This document shows positions 33,504 through 41,869 of a stretch of 64,000 nucleotides of DNA, piece after piece. Both the position numbers and the translations under genes were made by a program. The DNA is taken from positions 1 through 64,000 of the forward strand of contig JAEKLQ010000039.1 in NCBI GenBank assembly GCA_019509785.1. The letters run 5' to 3'. The notes beneath the pieces are model-generated. The model saw only the letters and a program-made list of their open reading frames with translations, searched no databases and was not told where the DNA came from. The stretch's first letter is position 1; every line of letters begins with the position of its first letter. The DNA comes from Fibrobacterota bacterium. Lineage in GTDB: Bacteria > Fibrobacterota > Fibrobacteria > UBA11236.

Positions 33504-34810
33504 GTGGGCCAGCCTTCCGTCTCGCGCGCCGAAGGGGGCGTCTCGTCCGCGCCGACCAAGGCCGATCCGGCGGCATGGGCCATGGTTCCGAACAGTTTCC
33601 ATTCGGCCCCGATGCGCCGCATGGCATTGCTCCAAAGGCTTTCCTCAGGAACCTCCCAGGCGGCCTTGCGCTTGACGAGCGATTGGTAGACCGAGGCCAA
33701 CCGGGCGGCGGATATCTCCGCAGAGAGGCCCCGCGCGGTGCGGAGGGCCTCGCGCGACAGGGACTGCCAGGCATCCTTCGGGAGGTCGGCGGCCCAGGCC
33801 AGCGCCGCGCTGAAGGCATCCTGATCCTCCACCGAAAGCTTGCGGCCGTTGACCCCGTCGCGCACTACTTCGCGCACCCCGCTGGCGTCCAGGGCCACCA
33901 CCGGCGTGCCCGCGGCCATGGCTTCGGCCATCACCATGCCCTGCGTCTCGCTCTTGGAAGCGAAGGCGAACACGTCCATGGCGTCATAGGCGTCGGCCAG
34001 ATCCTTGCCCTGCAGGATGCCGGCGAAGCGTACCCGCTCCGTTACCCCCGCTTCCGCGAAATACGCTTTCATGGATTCCTCGAGCGGGCCCGCGCCCGCC
34101 ACCACGAACCAGGCCTTCGGCCGCTCTTGCAGGAAGTGCGCCACCGCGCGCGTCAGGAACATCAGGTTCTTTTCCGGGGCCAGGCGGCCGATGTGCCCCG
34201 CCAGGAAAGCATCGTCCGGGATCGCGCTCGACTTGCGGAAGCGGCGGCCCTGGCGGCGCGTGAACTTGGCGAGGTCCACTCCGGTCGGGATCACGGTGAT
34301 GGGGGCGGTCACCCCGCGCTGCTGCAACAGGGTCGCCACCGATTGGCTGGGAGCGATGACGTGGTCGCACAAGTTGGCGTAGCCGGTGGAAAGATCGGTG
34401 ACGAAGCGCTTGAGCGCCTCGGACTCGCCGGAGACGTAATGGGTGTACTCCTCGTAGAGCGTATGGTGCGTGAATACCAACGGCAGCCCGCGGCCCGAGG
34501 CGACGCGGACCGCGGTATCGCCCAAGAGGAAAGGATGATGGGCGTGGATGAGATCGGGCTGGAAGCGATCGAGGGGCTCGGTCAGAAGGCCGGGCACGGG
34601 CAGGCGCACCGAGAAGTCGCTGCCGTTGAAGCGCTGGATGGCCGGCACCCGCACGACGTCGGTTTCCGTTTCCGGCCGCCCCGTGAATTCGGGAGCCACC
34701 ACCATGACCTTCATCCCCAGGGCGCGCAAGGAGCGGCTGAAGCCCTCTACGGATCGGGCCACCCCGCCCACATGGGGCAGGTAGGTATTGGTCATCATTA
34801 CGATCCGCAT
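33500..34810 (-). CDS. GT4-family glycosyltransferase (glycolipid type)
   Basis: A 436-residue GT-B fold enzyme starting MRIVMMTNTYLPHVGGVARSV. It has the acceptor-side DLIHAHHPFLLGDTA and HHTLYEEYTHYV, and the donor-side VIPTGVDLAKF, GRLAPEKNLMFL, FVVAGAGPLEESM and the EX7E motif region SETQGMVMAEAMAAGTPVVA. The pattern is closest to diacylglycerol glucosyltransferases, so a role in glycolipid or envelope glycan synthesis is likely. The following phosphodiesterase/EEP fusion overlaps its stop, suggesting the two act together. Confidence 0.88.
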   Translation of the reverse strand: MRIVMMTNTYLPHVGGVARSVEGFSRSLRALGMKVMVVAPEFTGRPETETDVVRVPAIQRFNGSDFSVRLPVPGLLTEPLDRFQPDLIHAHHPFLLGDTAVRVASGRGLPLVFTHHTLYEEYTHYVSGESEALKRFVTDLSTGYANLCDHVIAPSQSVATLLQQRGVTAPITVIPTGVDLAKFTRRQGRRFRKSSAIPDDAFLAGHIGRLAPEKNLMFLTRAVAHFLQERPKAWFVVAGAGPLEESMKAYFAEAGVTERVRFAGILQGKDLADAYDAMDVFAFASKSETQGMVMAEAMAAGTPVVALDASGVREVVRDGVNGRKLSVEDQDAFSAALAWAADLPKDAWQSLSREALRTARGLSAEISAARLASVYQSLVKRKAAWEVPEESLWSNAMRRIGAEWKLFGTMAHAAGSALVGADETPPSARETEGWPT

Positions 34811-34958
34811 CTAACTCAAGATAAACCCTTTTGAAGCGGAGCCAAGCGGAACGCGAATTCGGCCTCCCAAAGCCGGCGGGCGGCATGGGGATTTCGGAAG
34901 GATCGGAAGGGCCTTTTATATATTCTCCCCACCCCCAGCTACCAAAGAGGGAACGGAT

Positions 34959-35669
34959 TTGGACAGCGTAGCCACGGCCCTGCCCCTAAACGGCGGGTTC
35001 TTGCTGAATTCCCTCGGCATCATCCTGATCAATATCGTGCTTTCGGGCGATAACTCCGTGGTTATCGCCATGGCCGTGCACGAGCTCCCCAAACCCATGC
35101 GCATCCGCGGGATCGTGATCGGGACGGCGGGTGCGGTGCTTCTGCGGGTGTTCTTCACCCTTATCGCCTCCCACCTGCTGGAAGTCCCCTTCCTGAAACT
35201 CTTCGGCGGTCTGGCCGTCCTGTGGATCGCGGTGAAGCTCCTGATCGAGGAACAAGAGGCCCTCGAGGGGCGCCGCCCGCCCGCCTCGGTCTGGCACGCC
35301 GTCTGGATCATCCTGGTGGCCGATCTCACCATGTCCATCGACAACGTGCTGGCGGTGGCGGGCATGTCCCATGGCAATTCGGTGGAGCTCTGGTTGTCCT
35401 TAGGGCTATCCATCCCGCTGGTGGTGTTCGCCAGCACCCTGCTTTCCTCCCTGATGGATCGATTCCCCATCATCCTCATCCTGGGGGCGGCCCTGCTCGG
35501 CAAGGTGGGCGGGGAGATGATCATTACCGATCCGGGCCTGGGCGCATGGTGGCACCTGGGCGAATCGCGCCCCATCCGCTGGGCCTTCCAGGCGCTCACC
35601 GTCGCGGCCGTGCTTTTGGCCGCCTGGCGCATCCGGCGCCGTCGCCCCGCCGACCATGGCTCCCCGTAA
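34959..35669 (+). CDS. TerC/YjbE-family integral membrane protein
   Basis: A 236-residue membrane protein with about seven TM helices and the two TerC signature acidic segments LINIVLSGDNSVVIAMA and VADLTMSIDNVLAVAGMSHG. YjbE/TerC proteins are linked to metal (often manganese) export. The start is TTG 34959 behind AGAGGGAA; no better ATG exists. The end overlaps the next gene by 14 bp. Confidence 0.9.
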   Translation: MDSVATALPLNGGFLLNSLGIILINIVLSGDNSVVIAMAVHELPKPMRIRGIVIGTAGAVLLRVFFTLIASHLLEVPFLKLFGGLAVLWIAVKLLIEEQEALEGRRPPASVWHAVWIILVADLTMSIDNVLAVAGMSHGNSVELWLSLGLSIPLVVFASTLLSSLMDRFPIILILGAALLGKVGGEMIITDPGLGAWWHLGESRPIRWAFQALTVAAVLLAAWRIRRRRPADHGSP

Positions 35670-36297
35670 ATCCTCCTATCGGCCCGTCCCCGCCGGCTTC
35701 TTTTCCGCCGGAACGGTCGCGGTCGCGCGCGCGTTGCTGGGGAAAATCCTGGTGAGCCAATCCCCCGAGGGACGGACCGCCGGCCGCATCGTGGAGACGG
35801 AAGCCTACCTATGCGACGATGCCGCCTGCCACGCCTCCCGCGGGGAGACGAAGCGGAACCGGGCCATGTTCGGGCCCGCCGGACGATCCTACACCTACCT
35901 CATCTACGGGATGTATCGCTGTTTCAACGTGGTGACGGGGCCGAAGGGCGTGGGCGAAGCCGTGCTGATCCGCGCCCTGGAGCCGATCGAGGGTTTTGAT
36001 TTGATGGCGATGCGCCGCGGGGTCGCGGAGCCGAAGGCGCTTTGCAGCGGACCAGGAAAGTTGGTGATTGCGCTGGGGATCGCCGATCTACCCGATGGAT
36101 CCGATCTTCGGAAGGTGCCTTTGATGGTGGCGGAGGAGAGGGCGGAGGCGGTTGGACCGGGGGCCAAGGTGCGCGGCGGGGCGGGAACCGCGGCGGCCGC
36201 GGGAATCAAGGTGACGACGCGCATCGGGATCAGCAAGGATGCGCACCTGCCCTTGCGTTTCTACCTGGAGGGGAGCCCTTGGATCTCCCGCAAATAG
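35656..36297 (+). CDS. mpg: 3-methyladenine DNA glycosylase (AAG/Mpg family)
   Basis: Removes alkylated purines in base-excision repair. The 213-residue product has VARALLGKILVSQSPEG, the catalytic region GRIVETEAYLCDDAACHASR (active Glu in VETEAY), NRAMFGPAGRSYTYLIYGMY and CFNVVTGPKGVGEAVLIRALEP, all standard for the family. Length is normal. It is translationally overlapped with the TerC gene. Confidence 0.94.
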   Translation: MAPRKSSYRPVPAGFFSAGTVAVARALLGKILVSQSPEGRTAGRIVETEAYLCDDAACHASRGETKRNRAMFGPAGRSYTYLIYGMYRCFNVVTGPKGVGEAVLIRALEPIEGFDLMAMRRGVAEPKALCSGPGKLVIALGIADLPDGSDLRKVPLMVAEERAEAVGPGAKVRGGAGTAAAAGIKVTTRIGISKDAHLPLRFYLEGSPWISRK

Positions 36298-36313
36298 AAA
36301 TCCGGGTCCGCCT

Positions 36314-37384
36314 CTAAGGGCGGGGTGCGAGGGTCCGGCGGGAGCCATCGATCCTATATAGGCCCGATTTCCAGGGCCATCCCCGGAAATCCCTTCCCTC
36401 AGGCCGGCTTTTCCTTCCGCCCCGCGCTTTGACGGCGTCCGTCACGAGCGGATACCCGTCGTTTCCTTCCACCAGCCACACGTTGCGAAAGGCCCCCGTG
36501 CTATCCAGGCTCTGCAGCGCCACGAGTACTTGCTTTCCGAGGACGGGGATTCTGCGCCGCGAATGGATCAAGATCCCGTTTTGCCAAACCGTGAGAGCGC
36601 CTTCGCCTCCCGAATCCGGCGGGGTCGAAACCTGGATGTCCATGGTCTGCCATGCTAGCGGCGGAAAGGCCGCCATCACCCGTGGGGCGTACAAGCCTTC
36701 GATGCCGCCGCATTCCTCCGACCCCGTATCGCTGCCGAAGGAATCCAGCAGTTGGATCTCGGCATAGAAATGCCCATCGTCCAGGAAGCGCACCCCGGAG
36801 TTCCCGCGCGCCGGGCCGATGGCTTGCGGCAGGAAGGGCATGCGGAATTCCAGATGCAGGGAAAAGTCCGCGAACTTGGCGTTCGTCCTGGCCTCGCGTT
36901 GCAGCGGCGCGAGGTTCCCTTCGGAGTCCTGGGCCGCGTTCGTCCACGCGACCGGCGCCCCGCCGTCGAAGAGCACCGTCGCCCCGTCCGGGGGCTTCAG
37001 TCCCAGGGTCGGGCTTATCCGGCTCGTCTTGGTCAGGGTGAAGGGCGCGGCCGGACCGGCGAATCCTTTCAGGGTATCTCCCGAGATACCCCCCGCATAG
37101 ACCGAGTCGGAGATAGCCAGATCCCGACCGGAGCGGGTCCCTTGGACAGGATAGCGATCGCCTTGCGCGCCCGCGCCCGGCAGACCTCCCGGGAAGAAGA
37201 CGAGGGTGAAGGCGCCTTCGCCCCGGGCGATCACCTGCGACCCCAGGGGCGTCCCGTCGGAGGAGCCGGCCGTATGGACGGTTCCCAGGTATTCCCCTTG
37301 CAAGGCGAAATCGGGATCGGGAAGGACGGCGGGTTCTGGAGAAAGGGCGGTGGCCAGGGCGGCGAACAGGGCGGGAATCAGCAT
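36314..37384 (-). CDS. DUF1080 (3-keto-disaccharide hydrolase-like) secreted protein
   Basis: A 356-residue protein with a short signal peptide (LIPALFAALATALS). The C-terminal half is the lectin-like DUF1080 fold: GATVLFDGGAPVAWTN, KFADFSLHLEFRMPFLP, GNSGVRFLDDGHFYAEIQLL and the SEECGGIEGLYAP loop. The N-terminal part (LQGEYLGTVHTAGSSDGTPL) is the extra domain often seen with it. Family members act on oxidised glycosides or bind carbohydrate. Confidence 0.85.
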   Translation of the reverse strand: MLIPALFAALATALSPEPAVLPDPDFALQGEYLGTVHTAGSSDGTPLGSQVIARGEGAFTLVFFPGGLPGAGAQGDRYPVQGTRSGRDLAISDSVYAGGISGDTLKGFAGPAAPFTLTKTSRISPTLGLKPPDGATVLFDGGAPVAWTNAAQDSEGNLAPLQREARTNAKFADFSLHLEFRMPFLPQAIGPARGNSGVRFLDDGHFYAEIQLLDSFGSDTGSEECGGIEGLYAPRVMAAFPPLAWQTMDIQVSTPPDSGGEGALTVWQNGILIHSRRRIPVLGKQVLVALQSLDSTGAFRNVWLVEGNDGYPLVTDAVKARGGRKSRPEGRDFRGWPWKSGLYRIDGSRRTLAPRP

Positions 37385-37407
37385 GGTCCGTTAAAGATAT
37401 TTGATAA

Positions 37408-37431
37408 TTGCGGGTCGTCGATTACCATTGA
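37408..37431 (+). pseudogene. higB: Possible remnant of a HigB toxin C-terminus
   Basis: The frame ending at the TGA at 37429-37431 reads LRVVDYH before the stop, and HigB (RelE-superfamily) toxins typically end in VDYH or EDYH. It lies 14 bp upstream of the HigA start, the right place and frame order for a higBA operon, but stops precede it immediately. Only seven codons match, so chance is possible. Confidence 0.35.
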
Positions 37432-37445
37432 GCGAAGGCCAACTT

Positions 37446-37715
37446 ATGATTCCCAGAAATCGAACCCCCAGCCACCCCGGAGATATCCTGATCCACGAGT
37501 TCCTTGAGCCCATGGAACTCAGCCAGGTTTCCCTGGCCGCAAAACTCGGGATCCCCATCCAGAGGATCAATACCCTCATCAAAGGCAAACGCGGCATGAC
37601 CGCGGAAACGGCCATTCTTCTCAGCGAGGAACTCGGCACCAGCCCTGAGTTCTGGATGAATCTCCAAATCTCATGGGATTTGTTCCATGCGCAACGGCGG
37701 CTGAAAGCCGCTTGA
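37446..37715 (+). CDS. higA: HigA-family antitoxin-like HTH protein, without a toxin gene
   Basis: An 89-residue XRE-type regulator from ATG 37446. It starts PRNRTPSHPGDILIHEFLEP, diagnostic for HigA (the HPGxxLxEEFLxP motif), then the HTH QVSLAAKLGIPIQRINTLIK and GMTAETAILLSEELGTSPEF. HigA normally binds HigB and represses the operon. No intact HigB precedes it; only a possible trace of its last codons remains. Confidence 0.9.
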   Translation: MIPRNRTPSHPGDILIHEFLEPMELSQVSLAAKLGIPIQRINTLIKGKRGMTAETAILLSEELGTSPEFWMNLQISWDLFHAQRRLKAA

Positions 37716-37782
37716 GGCTTCGGAGTCTGAATCAGCGTCTGTCGTGGCCGTGAAGATTCCGAAGCTTCGGGGCTCCCAGCCC

Positions 37783-40392
37783 TCACTCCTGCACCGGCTC
37801 CGCCGGGCACAGCCATTCCAACAGCCAGGGCAGCACGGTGAACATCACCAACAGGCCGCACCCGATGCCGAGGGTGGACAGGAAGCCGATGGTCTGCATG
37901 CCCTTGTGGGCCACGAAGCAAAGCCCCAGGAATCCGAACACGTTATTGAGGGTGCCCGCCAGCACCGCCGAACCGGTGGTCTGATACAGTTCGCCGATCT
38001 TGCCCCGGCCCATTTCCAAGCGGCGATGGTATAGATGGATGACCGAATCCACCGAGGAAGAGAGCACGGTGGGCAAGACCACCAGATTGAACATGCCCAG
38101 CTTAAGCCCCATCAAGCCCATGATCTTGTAGGTCCACCATGCGGAGAGCGCCACGAAGCCGCAGCTGATGACCACGCCGCGCCAGGAACGCATGTCCAGC
38201 CAGGTGATGAAAATCAGGATCAGGAAGGTGAAAATGGCCAGGCGCACGCCGTCGCCCTTCACCATGCGCACCACGTCCGCGTAGATGAAACCGCTGGAGG
38301 CCACCATGACCGGCCCCTCATCGGAAGGGACGCTGCCGAAGCGTTCCTGGAACTTGCCGCTTTCCACCGCGTCGCTTTCCTTCAGTTCGCCGTAGAGGTA
38401 GCCGAACTCCCCGTGATGGCCGTTCGCCTCGGTGAGGAAGCGTTTGGCCCAATCGGGAAGCGAATCGAAACCGAATTCGCCGGCCCCCAGGTAGCGCCGC
38501 AGCAAGTCCAGGTCGGCCCGGGTGGCGCTATCGACATGCTCGATGGCGCGGGCGCCGAGCATCTGCCTGATCTCGGCCATGACCTTCAGGCGGGCGTTCT
38601 GCTGATCGACCGCGGGCACGAAGGATTGGATGGTGGCGAAGCTCTTCAGCATGCTATCGGCGGGATTGCCGTATCGGGACGCCAGGGAATCGTGCACCGA
38701 ACGCATCTGCGCCTCGCTCTTCCCCAGGATGATGGAGGGCGAAGTGTTGCGGCCCGCGCCCACGGCGCGCCCGTAGCTGATGCCCGTCGAGGTGCTAGGC
38801 CCGCGCAGATGCTCGAAGTCGTTCTCGAATCCCGTGCGCGGCCCCAAGGAGACGGCCAGGGTGAAAAGGACGGTGGCCACCGCCATCATCTTGAGCATCT
38901 TCGGGCCCATCTTGAGATGGGGCAGCAGAATCCCCCCGCCCACCTCGTCGCCTCCCGGCATGAGGAAGTCGATCACTACGTGGATCCAATGGGCATGCAA
39001 TTTCGCTTTGATCCAATCGGCAATCCGCACGAACAGGAAGAAGAGGGGCGGCAGCACCAGCCAGGTGGAGAGCAGGGCGAAGGTGATACCGAGGCTGACC
39101 ACGACGCCGAATTCCTTGAAGCCCTTGAAATGCCCCAACTGCAGGCTGGCCATGGCGAAGATGTTGCTCGCGGCGCCCGCCAGCAGGGAACGCCCGCTGC
39201 TATAGACCGCCTCGATCATGCCGTCCATGGGGTGGTAGCCTTTTCGCCCCTCCTCCGCCCAGCGCGAATAAAGATGCACGGTGTATTCGATGCCCAGGCC
39301 GGCTATCAGGGCCAGGATGAACATGGTGAGCAGGGTGAGGCGCTCGTAGATGAGATAGGTGACGCCGGTGGTCCACGACATCGCAATGGTGAGGGGAACC
39401 ATGGTGAGGACCACGCTCACCACCTTGCGGACGAAGAACCACAGGAGCAAGAGGATGAGCGCCAGGGAGACGGCGCTGGAAACGATAATATCGCCGGTGA
39501 CCTGGCTGATCTCGTTGAAGTTCCGGTAGGCGCCCACCACTTTCGCCACCATGTGCGGGGAAAAGCGCTCGGGATGCATCGAGTCGAGCAGGGCCGTGCC
39601 CCGCTCGTAGATATGCTTGGAGAAGATGGCGTCGGTGGAAGGATGGTTCATTTGGGCCAGCACTACGCCCACCCACATACCCCTTTCCTGATGCCAGCCC
39701 ATCAGGCGGGTCTTGAGGCTGTCGGGCCGGGGCGGGCTCTTGGCATCCGCGGCGGCCTGCGCTTGGGCCGCGGAATCCCCCTTGCCATGACGCACCTTGG
39801 CCAAAAGGGCGTCGATCAGATCCTGCGGCAGCCCTTGGCGCCGCAAGGCGTTCACGTCCGGCCAGCCGTCCAGGCTCGGCTTGGCCGCGGGCGTATCGTC
39901 CAGGCTCTCCACCAGCGGGTTGGCCTTGGCGAATCCCCCGCCGATCATCCCGGAGATGCGATCGCGCAGATCCTGGAGCTGATCGGTAGGCAGGTAAATC
40001 AAGGCGTGCCGCTCGAAGAAGCTGCGATCCTGATCGTATTGGACCCAAACCACCTCCTTCCAGCGCATCAACGAATCGGCGATCGCTTTCTGGAAAGCGC
40101 CCACCGCCTCAAGGGACGGGGCCTGGAGGGCGATGGTGAAGAGATCGGTGCTGCCCATGCGCTTCTCCGCCTGCTGCAAGGCCACCACCGATGGGGTCCC
40201 CTTGGGCAAGAGCACGCGTAGATCGGTTTCGATGCGCAGCTTGGCGGAGTACTGGGCCGCCAACCAAGTCACCACGCCCAGGAGGATGAGCGGGATGAGG
40301 GGCTGCCGGTAGGAGAACCGGACGTAGCCGTTGACGAACTTGTACCAGAGGCCGGAGCGTTTAGGAGGGACGGGAGGGAGAGAAGTATTCAA
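37783..40392 (-). CDS. MMPL/RND-superfamily membrane exporter
   Basis: An 869-residue protein with twelve TM segments in two halves: TM1 near 30-50, a periplasmic domain to about 300, five TMs (ILLLLWFFVRKVVSVVLTMV, TMFILALIAGLGIEYTVHLYSRW), a second periplasmic domain and a final TM block (LPTVLSSSVDSVIHLYHRRL, GTLNNVFGFLGLCFVAHKGM). The GLGIEYTVH and SSSVDSVIH segments are the MMPL core sites for proton coupling. Relatives export lipids or hopanoids. Start is a TTG at 40392. Confidence 0.9.
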   Translation of the reverse strand: MNTSLPPVPPKRSGLWYKFVNGYVRFSYRQPLIPLILLGVVTWLAAQYSAKLRIETDLRVLLPKGTPSVVALQQAEKRMGSTDLFTIALQAPSLEAVGAFQKAIADSLMRWKEVVWVQYDQDRSFFERHALIYLPTDQLQDLRDRISGMIGGGFAKANPLVESLDDTPAAKPSLDGWPDVNALRRQGLPQDLIDALLAKVRHGKGDSAAQAQAAADAKSPPRPDSLKTRLMGWHQERGMWVGVVLAQMNHPSTDAIFSKHIYERGTALLDSMHPERFSPHMVAKVVGAYRNFNEISQVTGDIIVSSAVSLALILLLLWFFVRKVVSVVLTMVPLTIAMSWTTGVTYLIYERLTLLTMFILALIAGLGIEYTVHLYSRWAEEGRKGYHPMDGMIEAVYSSGRSLLAGAASNIFAMASLQLGHFKGFKEFGVVVSLGITFALLSTWLVLPPLFFLFVRIADWIKAKLHAHWIHVVIDFLMPGGDEVGGGILLPHLKMGPKMLKMMAVATVLFTLAVSLGPRTGFENDFEHLRGPSTSTGISYGRAVGAGRNTSPSIILGKSEAQMRSVHDSLASRYGNPADSMLKSFATIQSFVPAVDQQNARLKVMAEIRQMLGARAIEHVDSATRADLDLLRRYLGAGEFGFDSLPDWAKRFLTEANGHHGEFGYLYGELKESDAVESGKFQERFGSVPSDEGPVMVASSGFIYADVVRMVKGDGVRLAIFTFLILIFITWLDMRSWRGVVISCGFVALSAWWTYKIMGLMGLKLGMFNLVVLPTVLSSSVDSVIHLYHRRLEMGRGKIGELYQTTGSAVLAGTLNNVFGFLGLCFVAHKGMQTIGFLSTLGIGCGLLVMFTVLPWLLEWLCPAEPVQE

Positions 40393-40497
40393 GCTGGCTT
40401 TCCCGGCGGCGAAATCATGGCGAGATGGTTTTCGGAAATATAGAAAGCCCTGTCCGGCGCTTGCGCGTATCCTTCAGCCGAGGCGGGCCGGGCCGTA

Positions 40498-41502
40498 ATG
40501 CGAACCCGCATTTTGATACATTCAAGCGGGATGGCGACGCTACGGGGATACCTGCTTAAAACGGACAAGAGCTGCTCGCGGATCGATGCCCCGGCCGCCC
40601 TTGCCGCGGCCGACGAGGAAAGCACCAAGCTCTTGTGGCTGGACATCGAGGGGGATTTCCCCGAGGACACGGGCGCGGAGATGGCCCGCATCCTGGGCTG
40701 GCATCCCCTGGTGCTGGAGAACTTCCGCCTCGCGAGCTCTCGCCCCAAGCTGATCCACTTCGATCGTTACACCCAGATCACCTTGCATGCGCTCAATCTG
40801 TCCGCGCCCAAGGACGAGGGGCGCACCGCGGAGATCGACGTGGTGATCGCCAAGAATTACCTCGTCACCAGCCATAAGCATCCGGTGGCCGCCATCGCCG
40901 AGTCCCTGGCCGACGTGGAGGCGGGGCGTTACGCGCCGCATGCGACCGACGAACTGTTGCATCAGGTCGTCTCCCACATGATCGACAAATACGTTCCCGA
41001 GGTGGAAGGCAAACGCGACCTCATCTCCGGATTGGAAGAAGAGGCCCTCTACGCGCCGGCCTCCGATCTGCTGGAACGGATCGTGACCCTGCGGGACGAG
41101 ATGATGGGCCTGGGGCTGGCCCTGGCGCCGCAGCAATTGATCTTGGCGCAACTGGCTTCCGGCGCCTGCCGCCACGTGCGCCCCTTCGTCCGACCCTATT
41201 TCCGGGACGCCGAAAGCCGGATGCGCAACCTAATCGATGAGCTGGGCAGCTACAAGGAGGTTTTGGCCAACTCCCTGGAGCTGTACCGGTCGGCCATGTC
41301 CTCCCGCACCAACGACACCATGAAGGTCTTGACCGCCATGTCGGCCCTGTTCCTGCCCCTTACCTTCCTGACCGGGCTCTTCGGCATGAACGTGGACCTG
41401 CCCCTGGTGCACGAGCGCCACGCTTTCATGGCCATCGTAACGCTATGCCTGACCAGTTTCGTTGGTATGACGGCATATTTCAAGATCAAGAACTGGTTCT
41501 GA
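40498..41502 (+). CDS. corA: CorA-family magnesium/cobalt channel
   Basis: A 334-residue divalent-cation channel. The cytosolic domain includes LLWLDIEGDFPEDTG, DRYTQITLHALNL and EIDVVIAKNYLVTSHKHPV. The C-terminus carries the stalk and pore helices with LFLPLTFLTGLFGMNVDLPL (GMN selectivity motif) and a second TM segment ending FKIKNWF. Either ATG 40498 or ATG 40531 could start it; neither has a strong ribosome-binding site. Confidence 0.92.
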   Translation: MRTRILIHSSGMATLRGYLLKTDKSCSRIDAPAALAAADEESTKLLWLDIEGDFPEDTGAEMARILGWHPLVLENFRLASSRPKLIHFDRYTQITLHALNLSAPKDEGRTAEIDVVIAKNYLVTSHKHPVAAIAESLADVEAGRYAPHATDELLHQVVSHMIDKYVPEVEGKRDLISGLEEEALYAPASDLLERIVTLRDEMMGLGLALAPQQLILAQLASGACRHVRPFVRPYFRDAESRMRNLIDELGSYKEVLANSLELYRSAMSSRTNDTMKVLTAMSALFLPLTFLTGLFGMNVDLPLVHERHAFMAIVTLCLTSFVGMTAYFKIKNWF

Positions 41503-41515
41503 AAGGGGCCGAGCC

Positions 41516-41869
41516 GTGGAAATCAGGTCCGTAAATCCCGAGACGCTCGCGTCCCTGAAGGAATATGCCGACCCTGAAGATCCGGACTTTTTACGGGATA
41601 TCCTGGGAACCTACCTCGCCGATTCCGAGACCCGTTTGGCGGCGACCCGGGAGGCCTACCGGACGGGCGATGTCGAGGCCCTATTTCGCCTCTTGCATAC
41701 CTTGAAAGGCAGCAGCCTCAACGTGGGAGCCGAAGCCCTCTCCGCTCTGCTGCAAGCGTTGGAACGGGAGGCGAAAGAGGGCAAATTGCCGGAAGCGGAT
41801 GACCTGCGCGCGATCGAGGCCGAATTCTCCCGGGTCAAGCAAGAGCTCTCCGCCTACCTCGACGCGTAG
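41516..41869 (+). CDS. Histidine phosphotransfer (Hpt) domain protein
   Basis: A 117-residue four-helix protein from a GTG at 41516. The phosphoacceptor is in LFRLLHTLKGSSLNVGAEAL (HTLKGSS motif). It shuttles phosphate between receiver domains. It ends 16 bp inside the 3' end of the convergent hybrid kinase gene, which makes it the likely partner of that kinase and the receiver beyond it. Confidence 0.92.
   Translation: MEIRSVNPETLASLKEYADPEDPDFLRDILGTYLADSETRLAATREAYRTGDVEALFRLLHTLKGSSLNVGAEALSALLQALEREAKEGKLPEADDLRAIEAEFSRVKQELSAYLDA

Noticed and set aside
34811-34958. Manganese (yybP-ykoY) riboswitch ahead of the TerC-family gene
   Set aside because: TerC genes often follow this riboswitch, but I could not find its conserved loops in the 150-bp leader.
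38035-40221. Long + strand open frame opposite the MMPL transporter
   Set aside because: It is His/Gly/Glu-rich shadow sequence typical of antisense frames in GC-rich DNA; the minus strand carries conserved transporter motifs.
41854-41869. 16-bp overlap of convergent stops (Hpt and hybrid kinase) as a sign of a frame error
   Set aside because: Both proteins end normally for their families, and short convergent overlaps are common.
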